A DNA stretch of 64,000 bases, from contig NZ_KI911558.1 of assembly GCF_000515235.1 (NCBI RefSeq), forward strand, positions 2,145,466-2,209,465. The letters are read 5' to 3'. The notes under the pieces were generated by a model. That model was given only the letters and a program-made list of their open reading frames with translations. It was not told where the DNA came from and did no database searches. This document shows positions 19,070 to 30,185 of this stretch, piece by piece. Made by a program: the position numbers and the translations under genes. The DNA is from Synechococcus sp. CC9616 (GTDB lineage Bacteria; Cyanobacteriota; Cyanobacteriia; PCC-6307; Cyanobiaceae). Positions within the stretch are counted from its first letter, which is position 1, and every line of letters begins with the position of its first letter.

Positions 19070-19870
19070 GTGACAATTGGTTGGGTGTCCCGTGAACCTG
19101 TGACAATTTCCAACTCTCCTCGTGGCAACTGGGTTCAGGTGCTCGGAGGCGATGTTCCACTGCGCAGCTGGTGGGCCGACGTTGACCATCAAAAGCACGT
19201 TGACGTATCAAAAAATGTACGGGAACGTGTTGTTCTCGTGCTGCCTGAGGTTTTCGGCGTCAATCTCTGGGTGCGAAGCGTCGCGGAGCGCATCGCCGAG
19301 GCTGGTGTTCAGGCTCTTGCGATGCCGTTGTTTGCCCGCACGGCCCCCGCTCTTGATCTTGGTTACGAGCCGGCGGACTTGCTGGAGGGCAGAAGACATA
19401 AAGACGCCACTACAGCGGATCAGATCCAGGCGGATGTGGCTTTGGCGATCACCTGGTTGCAGCAGCGTTGTCCCAAGGCGAGCGTCACGGTGGTGGGGTT
19501 TTGTTTTGGGGGTCATGCCGCTTTGCTGGCGGCGACCCACCCCCAAGTGGTGTCCACGTTTGATTTTTATGGCGCTGGGGTGAGCCGGATGCGCCCGGGC
19601 GGAGGGCCACCGTCGTTGGAGCTCCTGCCTCAGGTCAAGGGTCGTCTCACCTGTCTTTGCGGCACAAGAGATCCGTTGATTCCCGCCGAGGAACGTGCTG
19701 CGATCAGAGCCGGCCTGCGTTCAGCGGATCCGAACGGTCATCGTTTTCGTTTCGAGGAGATTGAGGGGGCTGACCACGGATTTATGTGTGAAATGCGCAG
19801 CAGTTTCAATTCCAAAGCCTCAAGCCTGGGATGGCAGTTGCTGTTGGAGGACTTCTCTTCTCTTGCTTAG
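19070..19870 (+). CDS. Dienelactone hydrolase family protein
   Basis: A 266-residue alpha/beta hydrolase with a GTG start; AGGAG at about 19054-19058 supports it. The nucleophile is a Cys in [11 protein letters not shown], the Asp lies in CGTRDPLIP and the His in [10 protein letters not shown], the Cys-Asp-His triad of the DLH family. The natural substrate in cyanobacteria is not known. It is divergent from the GntR-like regulator, and its stop overlaps the convergent infC by four bases. Confidence 0.87.
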   Translation: MTIGWVSREPVTISNSPRGNWVQVLGGDVPLRSWWADVDHQKHVDVSKNVRERVVLVLPEVFGVNLWVRSVAERIAEAGVQALAMPLFARTAPALDLGYEPADLLEGRRHKDATTADQIQADVALAITWLQQRCPKASVTVVGFCFGGHAALLAATHPQVVSTFDFYGAGVSRMRPGGGPPSLELLPQVKGRLTCLCGTRDPLIPAEERAAIRAGLRSADPNGHRFRFEEIEGADHGFMCEMRSSFNSKASSLGWQLLLEDFSSLA

Positions 19871-20520
19871 CCGGGTTTGGACGCCAGCTTGGCGGCCGTT
19901 GGTCGTGGCGGAGAAGGAATGGTGCGAACAGCCTTGGCAGCAGCCGCTTCTTTTTCTTCCTTCTTCACCAAAGGAGTCTTCCTTGGTGTCAGGAACATGA
20001 TCATGTTTCGTCCTTCACGCTTTGGAGCTTGCTGAATTTCGGCTTTTTCTTCGAGGTCCTTAGCCATTCGTCTCAGCAATGTTTCAGCCAGGGCGGTGTG
20101 CTGAATTTCGCGACCTCGAAAAATCACGGTGCACTTCACCTTGTCGCCGGCTTTGAGGAATCGTTCTGCCTGGCCGATGCGGACGTCGTAGTCGTGTTGA
20201 TCGATCTTGTATCGCATCTTGACTTCTTTCACTTCTGTCTGATGCGATTTTTTCTTGGCTTCCTTGGCCTTTTTCTCCTGCTCGAATTTGTATTTGCCGT
20301 AATCCATGATTCGGCAGACGGGTGGGTCGGCCTTTTCACTCACCAAAACCAGATCGAGTTCGCGCTCCTTTGAGACGTCCAGCGCTTCTTCGCGACTGAT
20401 CACCCCGAGTTGAGTCCCGTCTGAATCAACGACCCGCAGCTGCGGGTAATTGATGCGCTCATTGATGTTGGGTAACTCCCGGACAGGAGCACGACGGTCA
20501 AAGCGGGGACGTGGAGCCAT
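19867..20520 (-). CDS. infC: Translation initiation factor IF-3
   Basis: A 217-residue protein. [20 protein letters not shown] and then [10 protein letters not shown] form the N-domain, and [14 protein letters not shown] leads into the linker. [20 protein letters not shown] and [14 protein letters not shown] belong to the C-domain. A basic Ala/Lys/Pro-rich tail of about 35 residues is extra compared with Escherichia coli. It prevents premature 50S joining and proofreads the initiator tRNA. It lies downstream of miaA on the same strand with about 57 bases between. Confidence 0.96.
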   Translation of the reverse strand: MAPRPRFDRRAPVRELPNINERINYPQLRVVDSDGTQLGVISREEALDVSKERELDLVLVSEKADPPVCRIMDYGKYKFEQEKKAKEAKKKSHQTEVKEVKMRYKIDQHDYDVRIGQAERFLKAGDKVKCTVIFRGREIQHTALAETLLRRMAKDLEEKAEIQQAPKREGRNMIMFLTPRKTPLVKKEEKEAAAAKAVRTIPSPPRPTAAKLASKPG

Positions 20521-20577
20521 TCAGATGTTGTTTGGGACAGGAGTGGTCGTCTGTGTCAACCCACAGATCCACATCCT

Positions 20578-21474
20578 TCACCTTAGTTGTCGCTCGATCA
20601 GTGTCATCGCTTCCTTTAGAAGGTCTTCGCCAGCCAGCCAGTTGGGGTTGTGCTGGCGCCGAAACCAGGTTCGCTGACGTTTCGCGAATTGCCGTGTGCG
20701 CTGGCTGGTGATCTCAATCGCTCGCTGTCTGCTGATCGAACCAGCAAGCGTGTCAAGTGCTTCTCGGTAGCCAATCGTTTGCAGCAGGGGAAGTTGTGCT
20801 CCATAGCGATCGGCGAGCCCCTGGGTTTCAGCCAGGAGGCCATGGCCATACATCTCCTGCGTGCGTTGCTGGATCCGCTGTTGAAGCTTGCTGGGATTCA
20901 ATCCAAGCTCCAGCACGGTCCATGGAGGAGGTGACATCGATATTTGTTCGCTCATGGGTTGCCCGGTTGCGTAAACCACTTCCAGTGCCCTTTGCGTGCG
21001 CACCGTGTCGGCTGCCGCAATTGATGTTGCGGCTTTTGGATCCGCCGCTCTCAACAGTGAGTGGCAGATGGACTGGCCCAGTTGCGACAGCTGTTCTCGT
21101 AGTAGCGGTTGTGGAGGAACGGCAGGAGGTCTCAGTCCTGCTGTGATCGCCTTGAGGTAAAGGCCGCTTCCCCCGACCAGGAGTGCGATTCCCTGTTGTT
21201 TCAACTGTTCATTGATGCTTCGTTCCGCTTCGCTCTTGAATTCCTGAAGCGTGATCGGTTGATCCGGCCGCCGAAGATCCAACAGGTGGTGGGTCACCCG
21301 CGCACGTTGGGATGCTGTGGGTTTGGCCGTGCCAATGTTCATGCCGCTGTAGAGCTGTCTCGAGTCCACGTTGTGGATCGGAATGTTCAGCCGTTCGGCG
21401 ATGTCCAGAGACAGAGCTGTTTTCCCACTGGCTGTGGGCCCCAGGAGCACGATCACCAGGGGTTGGCAGGACAT
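20578..21474 (-). CDS. miaA: tRNA dimethylallyltransferase
   Basis: The ATG at 21474 gives 298 residues starting [20 protein letters not shown]. The P-loop GPTASGKTA is followed by [18 protein letters not shown], the MiaA signature, and [10 protein letters not shown] lies mid-protein. It adds dimethylallyl to A37 of tRNAs that read UNN codons. An extension to 21582 is unlikely. It is divergent from gyrB and is followed by infC, grouping two translation genes. Confidence 0.95.
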   Translation of the reverse strand: MSCQPLVIVLLGPTASGKTALSLDIAERLNIPIHNVDSRQLYSGMNIGTAKPTASQRARVTHHLLDLRRPDQPITLQEFKSEAERSINEQLKQQGIALLVGGSGLYLKAITAGLRPPAVPPQPLLREQLSQLGQSICHSLLRAADPKAATSIAAADTVRTQRALEVVYATGQPMSEQISMSPPPWTVLELGLNPSKLQQRIQQRTQEMYGHGLLAETQGLADRYGAQLPLLQTIGYREALDTLAGSISRQRAIEITSQRTRQFAKRQRTWFRRQHNPNWLAGEDLLKEAMTLIERQLR

Positions 21475-21630
21475 GGGGATCGCTTGAGGGGTGCACCCAG
21501 AGTGGGAAGATCTCCGCAGAGGCCTCTGTGTGCCTCCACGGGCCGCCGGTGGTAATCTGAGCCTGCCAGGTCGAGGTTCCAAGGCTTTGAGGCGTCAAAG
21601 AACCCTGTCTCCTGGCTTAAGAGCTTCTGA

Positions 21631-23597
<1,967 letters not shown>

Positions 23598-23598
<1 letters not shown>

Positions 23599-23936
23599 TG
23601 GGTGCTGTTCGATTAGGCGGTGTTCGCTTTGAAGGTGTTTTGCGCTGGAGTTGGTTGTTGGGAGTCGCTCTGATGGCTCCCGCGACGTTGCCGGCAGGAG
23701 GCGGTGAGATTTGCCAGCCCCAGATCCGACGTCGTTATCAGGGCAGCGGACCATTGCACACCACCCTTGAAGCTGATCTGCACCAGAGTCCTGTGGCAAT
23801 GGCTCCGGCTTTATGCAGCCTTGCCGCTGGAACTCCCCTGCGCTTGTTGCATCGTTGGTCTGGAGATGACGGACGAGACTGGCTTCATGTTCACGAACTG
23901 ACAGGGGAGTCTCGTCGTGGCTGGCTCCGGGTCTGA
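23598..23936 (+). CDS. Small exported SH3-like protein
   Basis: A 112-residue protein starting at the ATG within the gyrB stop. A hydrophobic segment ([20 protein letters not shown]) looks like a signal peptide, and [19 protein letters not shown] to [19 protein letters not shown] resembles a bacterial SH3 fold, which often binds peptidoglycan. Two cysteines (in GGEICQP and PALCSL) could form a disulfide after export. Its end overlaps the first crcB gene by 20 bases. Function unknown. Confidence 0.6.
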
Positions 23937-24309
23937 TGCCCTTCTGGTAGGTGTTGGCGCCGTGCCAGGTGCCTGGTTGCGTTTGATTTTGGTGAATCGC
24001 TGGTCGCCAATTGTCCCCAAGAAGCATTGGGGCACGTTTGCTGTGAATGTGATTGCCTGCTTTGCCCTTGGTCTGGTGTTGTCGCTGATTGAGGCTGTTC
24101 CTCAGGACGCCAAAGCTCCTCTGGCATTGCTGATTGCTGTTGGATTTTTCGGGAGTCTCAGCACGTTTTCAACGTTTGTTCTGGAACTATTGGCTGAGCT
24201 TCAGGCACGGCGTCCTGCAACGGCAACATTGTTGGCACTGGCATCCATCGTTGTGGGTTTGATGGCTGCTGCAGCCGGCTATGGCCTCGGTTATCTCAAC
24301 GATGCCTGA
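23917..24309 (+). CDS. crcB: Fluoride channel FluC/CrcB, first copy
   Basis: A 130-residue membrane protein with a GTG start. It has four hydrophobic helices, and [15 protein letters not shown] is the family signature. FluC forms antiparallel homo- or heterodimers that export fluoride. The gene overlaps the SH3-like gene at its start and the second crcB at its end, so both crcB genes are translated from one message. Confidence 0.88.
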   Translation: MAGSGSDALLVGVGAVPGAWLRLILVNRWSPIVPKKHWGTFAVNVIACFALGLVLSLIEAVPQDAKAPLALLIAVGFFGSLSTFSTFVLELLAELQARRPATATLLALASIVVGLMAAAAGYGLGYLNDA

Positions 24310-24700
24310 TTCAAAACCCTCCCTCAATCGAGAGTTGGATGAGTTGCGGCTGGTCGCCATCGGCGCTGTCCCTGGGGCTCTGTTGCGCTGGCAGATCACG
24401 AGTCAGATCAATGATCAGAATCTTTTCGTCAACGTTTTTGGCGCAGCCGTTCTCGGTATTCTTGTTGGCCTTCAATCCTCTCCGAAAAGAACGCTGTTGA
24501 TCGGAGTTGGGTTCTGCGGTTCTCTCACCACGTTCAGCGGCTGGATCTTGGCTGCTCTGCGTTCGCTCGCCGCAGGGGACTGGCGGCAATGCATCACGTT
24601 GATTGCCACGACGCTGGTGTTAGGGCTGGCGGCTGGTGCAGTCGGCTTGCTGATCGGTCGATGGCTTAGGCCGCAAGCGCTGCCTCGATCGCGGTTGTGA
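24302..24700 (+). CDS. crcB: Fluoride channel FluC/CrcB, second copy
   Basis: The ATG at 24302 lies eight bases inside the preceding crcB and gives 132 residues. [15 protein letters not shown] and [17 protein letters not shown] are the conserved channel motifs. A tandem pair of unlike copies suggests a heterodimeric channel, as in organisms with fluC1/fluC2. Its last 35 bases overlap the convergent glutathione peroxidase gene. Confidence 0.88.
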   Translation: MPDSKPSLNRELDELRLVAIGAVPGALLRWQITSQINDQNLFVNVFGAAVLGILVGLQSSPKRTLLIGVGFCGSLTTFSGWILAALRSLAAGDWRQCITLIATTLVLGLAAGAVGLLIGRWLRPQALPRSRL

Positions 24701-25145
24701 GTTCGCCATCCTCCGGCGCAATGCCACTTTTAAAGCGAGCAATCACTGTGCCATCACGGCCAACAAGGAATTTCTCGAAATTCCAGGCCACATCACCGGC
24801 CGGATCCATCTGATTGAGAGTGGTGAAGGGCTCTGTGGTGTTGCCCATGGCATGTACTTTGTCGAAGAGCTCGAAACTGGCGCCATAAGTGGAGGAGCAG
24901 AACGTCTTGATCTCGTCGAGAGTTCCAGGTTCCTGAGCGCCAAAGTCATTGCAGGGGAAACCGAGCACCGTTAAACCTTTGCTTCCGTAGCTGTTCTGCA
25001 ACTCCTGCAGGCCGGAATACTGCTTGGTGAAGCCGCAACGACTGGCCACATTCACGATTAACAGGACCTGTCCTGCGTAGTCACCCAGGGACTTGCTGCT
25101 GCCTTCGGGGGTGGTCACGGTCACGTTGCTGACGCTGATGGCCAT
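24666..25145 (-). CDS. Glutathione peroxidase (thioredoxin-fold)
   Basis: A 159-residue protein of the Cys-type GPX family. NVASRCGFTKQYSGLQELQ carries the peroxidatic Cys in place of selenocysteine, followed by FPCNDFGAQEPGT and the Trp in VAWNFEKFLVGRDG. It reduces lipid or hydrogen peroxides, and cyanobacterial forms often use NADPH or thioredoxin rather than glutathione. It is monocistronic and divergent from mgtE. Confidence 0.94.
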   Translation of the reverse strand: MAISVSNVTVTTPEGSSKSLGDYAGQVLLIVNVASRCGFTKQYSGLQELQNSYGSKGLTVLGFPCNDFGAQEPGTLDEIKTFCSSTYGASFELFDKVHAMGNTTEPFTTLNQMDPAGDVAWNFEKFLVGRDGTVIARFKSGIAPEDGELTTAIEAALAA

Positions 25146-25217
25146 GTCCTGAGTCGTCTGTTCTGCGAGAGGTTAACGCCCTGAATCCCCATACACTTGG
25201 TCGTCAGCTGAGGTTCG

Positions 25218-26675
25218 ATGGCTGAAAGTTCTGGGGTAGCAACCGGGGTCACCGTTGAGCACCACATGCTCGCTGATGTGGTGACGCGTCAGCTTGAAGC
25301 GATGCTGGCCGTCGGCAATTACGACGCTGTCAAAATGTTGCTGGAACCGGTTCAGCCGGTTGATATCGCAGAAGCCATTGCCAATCTGCCAACGACGCTC
25401 CAGGCGATTGCTTTTCGTTTGTTGAGCAAGGACGAGGCGATCAGCGTCTATGAATACCTCGGTACGACGACCCAACAGAGCCTGCTCAGCAAGCTGCGGT
25501 CCAGCGAGGTGCTTGAGGTAGTCGAGGAGATGTCTCCCGACGATCGGGCTCGCTTGTTCGAGGAACTGCCCGCCAAGGTTGTTCGTCAGCTGCTCAGTGA
25601 ACTCAGTCCCGATGAGCGCCGCGTCACCTCAGAGCTGCTCGGATTCAGGGCTGAAACCGCAGGTCGTCTGATGACGACTGAGTTTATCGACCTTAAAGAA
25701 GATCATCTGGCGCAGGAGGCGCTGGAAATTGTTCGTCGCCGTGCCCGCGATACCGAAACGGTTTACAGCCTTTACGTCACCGATGCTGAACGGCACTTAA
25801 CCGGAATTCTTTCGCTGCGGGATCTCGTCACCGCTGATCCCGGTACCCGCATTGGGGACGTGATGACGGCTGATGTTCTGAGCGTGCAGACGGATACGGA
25901 TCAGGAAAAGGTGGCGCGCACCATTCAGCGTTACGACTTTCTGGCGGTTCCCGTTGTTGATCTCGAGCAACGTCTGGTGGGCATCGTCACGGTGGATGAC
26001 GTGATTGATGTGATTGAGCAGGAAGCCACCCGGGATCTTTACGCGGCTGGTGCTGTTCAAGCAGGTGATGAAGACGATTACTTCTCCAGCAACCTGTTCA
26101 CGGTGGCGCGCCGTCGGGTGGTTTGGCTTGCAGTGCTTGTGGTGGCCAGCTTCTTCACCTCTGAGGTGATTGCCGCCAATGAAGACGTGCTCCAGAAAGT
26201 GGTGTTGCTGGCGGCCTTCATTCCTTTGTTGGGGGGAACCGGCGGCAACGTCGGTGCCCAGAGTTCAACCGTGGTGATCCGAGGCTTAAGCACCCAGAGC
26301 ATTTCATCCCTTGGTTCTATGAAGGCGGTTGGCCGTGAAGTGATGGCCGGAGCGCTGCTTGGCATTTTGATGATGCTCTTGGTCGTGCCGTTCGCCTGGT
26401 GGAGAGGTGAAAGTGCTCTGGTGGGCATCTCTGTTGGGATCAGTCTTTTGGCGATCACGACCCTGGCTGCGACGGCTGGAGCTGCATTCCCTCTTGTGTT
26501 CGATCGGATGGGTCTGGACCCTGCCTTGATGTCCACGCCGTTCATCACCACCTGCACGGACGTGGCCGGCACGCTGATTTATCTGAAAACGGCTGAGTGG
26601 TTGCTGACCCATCTTCCCCAGCTCCAGCAGGCAGCGAGTATTTCTACCCAATTTCTGGCAGCTTCTGTTTTCTGA
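25218..26675 (+). CDS. mgtE: Magnesium transporter MgtE
   Basis: A 485-residue protein with the MgtE layout: N-terminal superhelical domain (FEELPAKVVRQLLSELSPDE), two CBS domains (VMTADVLSVQTDTDQEKVAR and LVGIVTVDDVIDVIEQEA), a plug helix, then five membrane helices with GGTGGNVGAQSSTVVIRGLS in the pore. It is a magnesium-gated Mg2+ channel of the plasma membrane. It is followed after about 50 bases by a sigma factor gene. Confidence 0.95.
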   Translation: MAESSGVATGVTVEHHMLADVVTRQLEAMLAVGNYDAVKMLLEPVQPVDIAEAIANLPTTLQAIAFRLLSKDEAISVYEYLGTTTQQSLLSKLRSSEVLEVVEEMSPDDRARLFEELPAKVVRQLLSELSPDERRVTSELLGFRAETAGRLMTTEFIDLKEDHLAQEALEIVRRRARDTETVYSLYVTDAERHLTGILSLRDLVTADPGTRIGDVMTADVLSVQTDTDQEKVARTIQRYDFLAVPVVDLEQRLVGIVTVDDVIDVIEQEATRDLYAAGAVQAGDEDDYFSSNLFTVARRRVVWLAVLVVASFFTSEVIAANEDVLQKVVLLAAFIPLLGGTGGNVGAQSSTVVIRGLSTQSISSLGSMKAVGREVMAGALLGILMMLLVVPFAWWRGESALVGISVGISLLAITTLAATAGAAFPLVFDRMGLDPALMSTPFITTCTDVAGTLIYLKTAEWLLTHLPQLQQAASISTQFLAASVF

Positions 26676-26727
26676 GAGCTTGTTTACGTTTCTTAGGAGT
26701 ACTCTTTACATAACTCAATGAAGCGTC

Positions 26728-27732
26728 ATGGCTCCTGCCACTGCTGTTGCTTCCAAGCCCGCAACGACTACTACCACCCGTTCCGTCAGCGTTGACGTTG
26801 ACCTGGTTCGCTCTTACTTGCGGGATATCGGACGAGTGCCGCTTCTGACGCATGAGCAGGAAATCACCCTTGGGCGTCAGGTTCAGGACCTGATGGATTT
26901 AGAGGCTCTTGAAGGGGAGCTTGAAAGCCGCGATGGGTCATCGCCAACCCGTGATCAGCTGGCCAAGGCAGCGGGATTGTCTTACCTGCAGCTCAAGCGC
27001 AAGCTTCAGCATGGTCGCCGCGCCAAAGAGCGCATGGTTGCTGCGAACCTCAGGCTCGTTGTGAGTGTTGCCAAGAAGTACACCAAGCGGAATATGGAAC
27101 TTCTCGATTTGATTCAGGAGGGAACGATCGGACTGGTTCGCGGTGTTGAAAAATTTGATCCCACTCGTGGCTACAAGTTTTCCACCTACGCCTACTGGTG
27201 GATTCGTCAGGGCATCACGCGTGCGATCGCTGAAAAGAGCCGCACGATCCGCCTCCCGATTCACATCACAGAGATGTTGAACAAACTTAAGAAGGGGCAG
27301 CGAGAACTCAGTCAGGAATTGGGTCGTACTCCCACAGTCACTGAACTTGCTGAGTTCGTTGAACTTCCTGAGGATGACGTCAAAGACCTGATGTGCCGTG
27401 CTCGCCAGCCGGTGAGCTTGGAGATGAAGGTCGGGGATGGTGACGACACCGAATTGCTGGAACTGCTTTCTGGAGATGGTGACCTCCCGAGTGATCAAGT
27501 CGAAGAGGATTGCTTGAAAGGTGATTTACGCAACCTGTTGGGACAGTTGCCTCATCTTCAGGAACAGGTCCTGCGTATGCGGTATGGCATGGATGGAGAG
27601 GAGCCGATGAGCCTCACGGGGATTGGGCGGATTCTGGGCATGAGCCGTGATCGGGTCCGTAACCTTGAGCGTGATGGTTTGGCTGGTTTGCGTCGGATCA
27701 GTGATCAGGTTGAGGCTTACGTGGCGTGCTAG
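26728..27732 (+). CDS. Group-2 sigma-70 factor (cyanobacterial RpoD-like)
   Basis: A 334-residue protein lacking the long region 1.1 of the primary sigma. Region 1.2 is DLVRSYLRDIGRVPLLTHEQ. Region 2 is AANLRLVVSVAKKYTKRNME and STYAYWWIRQGITRAIAEKS, which melts and reads the -10 element. Region 4.2 is GRILGMSRDRVRNLERDGL, which reads the -35. Such factors respond to light, nutrient or stress changes. Which of the several group-2 paralogues it is cannot be told from sequence alone. Confidence 0.93.
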   Translation: MAPATAVASKPATTTTTRSVSVDVDLVRSYLRDIGRVPLLTHEQEITLGRQVQDLMDLEALEGELESRDGSSPTRDQLAKAAGLSYLQLKRKLQHGRRAKERMVAANLRLVVSVAKKYTKRNMELLDLIQEGTIGLVRGVEKFDPTRGYKFSTYAYWWIRQGITRAIAEKSRTIRLPIHITEMLNKLKKGQRELSQELGRTPTVTELAEFVELPEDDVKDLMCRARQPVSLEMKVGDGDDTELLELLSGDGDLPSDQVEEDCLKGDLRNLLGQLPHLQEQVLRMRYGMDGEEPMSLTGIGRILGMSRDRVRNLERDGLAGLRRISDQVEAYVAC

Positions 27733-27756
27733 TCGAGTTTTAGACTTCAGTTTTGT

Positions 27757-28467
27757 TTGGCATGTAATTTGAAGCGCAAACTTCAGTTTGTACACATTGG
27801 CAAGTGCGGAGGTTCTACACTTAAAACAGCACTTTATCGTTCAACGGTAATTGCTGAAAAATATTCTTCTTTTTTTGAATCACACATCAATGGTGTGGTT
27901 GTTGATCCTAGCTGTGATTATTTTTTTTGTGTACGCAATCCCATAGAAAGGGCTTTTTCGGCTTTTGAATGGCGAAAAAAGCTCGTTCTTGAAGACTTGG
28001 CTTCACATCAAATTGATCGCTTCCCCGGAGAGGCAAAAATTCTCAGTAAATATAAAAGCCTTGGTAACATCGCTCGATCTTTGTATCGGCCTAATAACCG
28101 GCTTGATCAGGCTGTAGCAAGAGATTTCCGATCCGTGCACCATTTACGAGAGTCGATATCTTTTTACTGCCAACCTTTATTTGGTGTTCTTACTCCTTCC
28201 AATCTTTTTGGCGTTGTTTGTCAGGAGACTTTAGTTGAGGATTGCTCCAGGATTTTGGGAATAGACGCATCAGGCATGCGAGAAAGAAGTAACTTATCCA
28301 AGAGGCGTATTGATCAGGATCTTGATGCCAAGGCCCTCGGTAATTTAAAGAGATTCCTTGTTGAAGATTATCAATGTCTTGCAGTACTTTGGAGTCTTGG
28401 CGCGCTTAGTGATCAACAGTTTTGGCATGTCATGACTTCATCTGCTGATAAGCAAGCTTCAATCTAA
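27757..28467 (+). CDS. Sulfotransferase family protein
   Basis: About 236 residues with a TTG start at 27757; a second TTG at 27769 is equally possible, and no ATG fits. LQFVHIGKCGGSTLKTAL is the PAPS loop and FCVRNPIERAFSAFEW the 3'-phosphate motif. The gene is AT-rich and sits just after the GC-rich sigma factor gene, with its own terminator behind it, so it looks like a single-gene insertion. A glycan acceptor is likely but unproven. Confidence 0.75.
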   Translation: MACNLKRKLQFVHIGKCGGSTLKTALYRSTVIAEKYSSFFESHINGVVVDPSCDYFFCVRNPIERAFSAFEWRKKLVLEDLASHQIDRFPGEAKILSKYKSLGNIARSLYRPNNRLDQAVARDFRSVHHLRESISFYCQPLFGVLTPSNLFGVVCQETLVEDCSRILGIDASGMRERSNLSKRRIDQDLDAKALGNLKRFLVEDYQCLAVLWSLGALSDQQFWHVMTSSADKQASI

Positions 28468-28524
28468 AAAATAATAATTATGAGTTTCGATGCAGTCAGA
28501 TTTTATCAGGGTCTGTTGGCTGGG

Positions 28525-28558
28525 CTTGTCTGGCAGAATAACCAGACAAGAGCTGTCT
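28525..28558 (+). terminator. Rho-independent terminator after the sulfotransferase
   Basis: A perfect 9-bp stem, CTTGTCTGG (28525-28533) with CCAGACAAG (28542-28550), encloses an 8-base loop and is followed by AGCTGTCTTTTCTT. The T-rich tail is only on the plus side, so it serves the plus-strand gene. Confidence 0.75.
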
Positions 28559-28572
28559 TTTCTTATTAATCG

Positions 28573-29247
28573 TTAGCGAAGAGTTGCTCCCCCTTGGGTG
28601 GGATTCCAAATCCAATTTTTGTTAGCTACTCGCACGTTCCGTAGAAATGTGGTCATTGCATCAAAATTCTTGATGGAATTTGTTGCGCACCCAAAAAGAT
28701 GGATAGGGTAATTTGACTGATCAGGCATTTCTCCAACTTCTATGGCGGTAACGATCTTAAAATATGATTTAATTTGTTGAGCCCACCAGTCTGATGGAGC
28801 AACTAAAAAATGTGCATTTCTTTTATCAGATGTTTTTTTTGAGGCAGGAAGTAAGTCAATGCAAAAGAAAAAAAAGGCTGGGTCAAGTGTTTTTATTTCT
28901 TTGAGAGTTTCGCCAATGTTTTCTCTGCCAACATGTTCGAGTACGTCAATTGATGTAATGATGTCAAATGGATGATCGGGGAGTTGCGAAAATTCCGTGA
29001 CTGCAGGATCGTAGCCATAGGCTTTCGCGGGAACTGATGTATCTTCATTGATGGCATTGACAAGTCCTCCTTTTCCGCATCCATGATCAAGAATATGTTG
29101 GATCGGTTGGACTTGATGGGCGGCAGCGACGGCTAGTGGAATAGTTAGCTCATGTTTCATTGATCCTTTTGTGTTGTATTCTGATGCTTTTCCAAAAGAA
29201 GAATTTTTTTTGTGTAATTCTTTGGAGGCTTCAAGGAAGTTACTCAT
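28573..29247 (-). CDS. SAM-dependent methyltransferase, class I
   Basis: A 224-residue protein. HILDHGCGKGGLVNAI is the SAM-binding glycine-rich motif I, and DIITSIDVLEHVG is motif II/post-II as in small-molecule and sugar methyltransferases. The gene is AT-rich like the neighbouring sulfotransferase. It begins 14 bases after the alpha/beta hydrolase on the same strand, so it may be read from the RND operon transcript. Substrate unknown; a surface sugar is plausible from the accessory context. Confidence 0.75.
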   Translation of the reverse strand: MSNFLEASKELHKKNSSFGKASEYNTKGSMKHELTIPLAVAAAHQVQPIQHILDHGCGKGGLVNAINEDTSVPAKAYGYDPAVTEFSQLPDHPFDIITSIDVLEHVGRENIGETLKEIKTLDPAFFFFCIDLLPASKKTSDKRNAHFLVAPSDWWAQQIKSYFKIVTAIEVGEMPDQSNYPIHLFGCATNSIKNFDAMTTFLRNVRVANKNWIWNPTQGGATLR

Positions 29248-29261
29248 TATAATTGTGTAGT

Positions 29262-30185
29262 TTAAACTTGTTTAATCTTACCAAGAAGAAGCTCATTTAG
29301 CTTCTGAGGGTTCTCGTCATGGGGGCAGTGTCCAGCTCCTAGGATAACTTCGAGCGAGCGCACGCAGCTGATGTTGTTATTCCAATGTTCTGCTTCCACT
29401 AAAGGCTCCCATGGATCCTTCTCGCCCCAGATAAGGTCGACAGATATCTCCAGATCTCTCATTAGGTCCGGAGCCAGCACATCGTCGAAAAGGTTGATGA
29501 AGCCGCGAAATGCCTCTGCTGCTCCTTCACGGCGAGTCGGCTCGTAAAGCAATTCCACTAACGTGTCGTCGATGTTGTTGCCGCTGGGGTAGGCCTGTTT
29601 CAGCACCTGCCTGATCACGCCAGGCCGTGCGGCATTGCGGAACAGGGCCGTACTTAACCAGCGCTGCCGCACCAAGGTTTTAAGTAGCGGCCTGATCAAA
29701 GCCATCCATGCGGGTTGTGTGGCCAGTTGCTTGTCATCCATCAAGCGCTGAGCGCAATCAATCAGCACGACACCTTTGCAGGAGATCTTGCTTGGACCCT
29801 CCAGCAGCATCTGAGCTGCTTGCAGGGCCACAACGCCGCCGATCGAATTGCCGACCAGCAAGACGGGTTTTTCGATGACCTCCTTGCAGAAGTCTGCCAC
29901 CTGCTGGCCCCAGAGATCAAAGCCGTAGTGCACGGCGCCTGGTTCGATCGCTTCATCCTTCAGGCGTGCCCTGGGTTGATCACTGCGGCCGAAGCCCAGC
30001 AAATCGATGGCGTAGGTGGGAGCCAGTTTGCCCAGCACAGGTTGGTTGAAGCGCCAGTGGCCCGTGTTCGCTCCGAAGCCATGGATGAGCAGCACCGCCA
30101 ACTCGGAATCGATTTGGGGCTGGCTCAAAGACCAGCCAACTGTCCAGTCCTGCCACTGCCACAGGAATTGTCTTGCTGGCTTCAT
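29262..30185 (-). CDS. Alpha/beta-fold hydrolase
   Basis: A 307-residue protein. LLIHGFGANTGHWRFN is the oxyanion-hole segment, VLLVGNSIGGVVALQAA the Ser nucleophile elbow, WGEKDPWEP the acid and GAGHCPHDENP the His. Its ATG overlaps the RND gene stop by four bases, so it is the third gene of the efflux operon. Related plant/cyanobacterial proteins include pheophytinase-like esterases, but the substrate here is not evident. Confidence 0.85.
   Translation of the reverse strand: MKPARQFLWQWQDWTVGWSLSQPQIDSELAVLLIHGFGANTGHWRFNQPVLGKLAPTYAIDLLGFGRSDQPRARLKDEAIEPGAVHYGFDLWGQQVADFCKEVIEKPVLLVGNSIGGVVALQAAQMLLEGPSKISCKGVVLIDCAQRLMDDKQLATQPAWMALIRPLLKTLVRQRWLSTALFRNAARPGVIRQVLKQAYPSGNNIDDTLVELLYEPTRREGAAEAFRGFINLFDDVLAPDLMRDLEISVDLIWGEKDPWEPLVEAEHWNNNISCVRSLEVILGAGHCPHDENPQKLNELLLGKIKQV

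Noticed and set aside
26676-26727. Tandem HLR1-like (RpaB) sites upstream of the sigma factor gene
   Set aside because: Only single half-site-like stretches (TTTACATAA) were found, without the two-base spacing of a tandem site.
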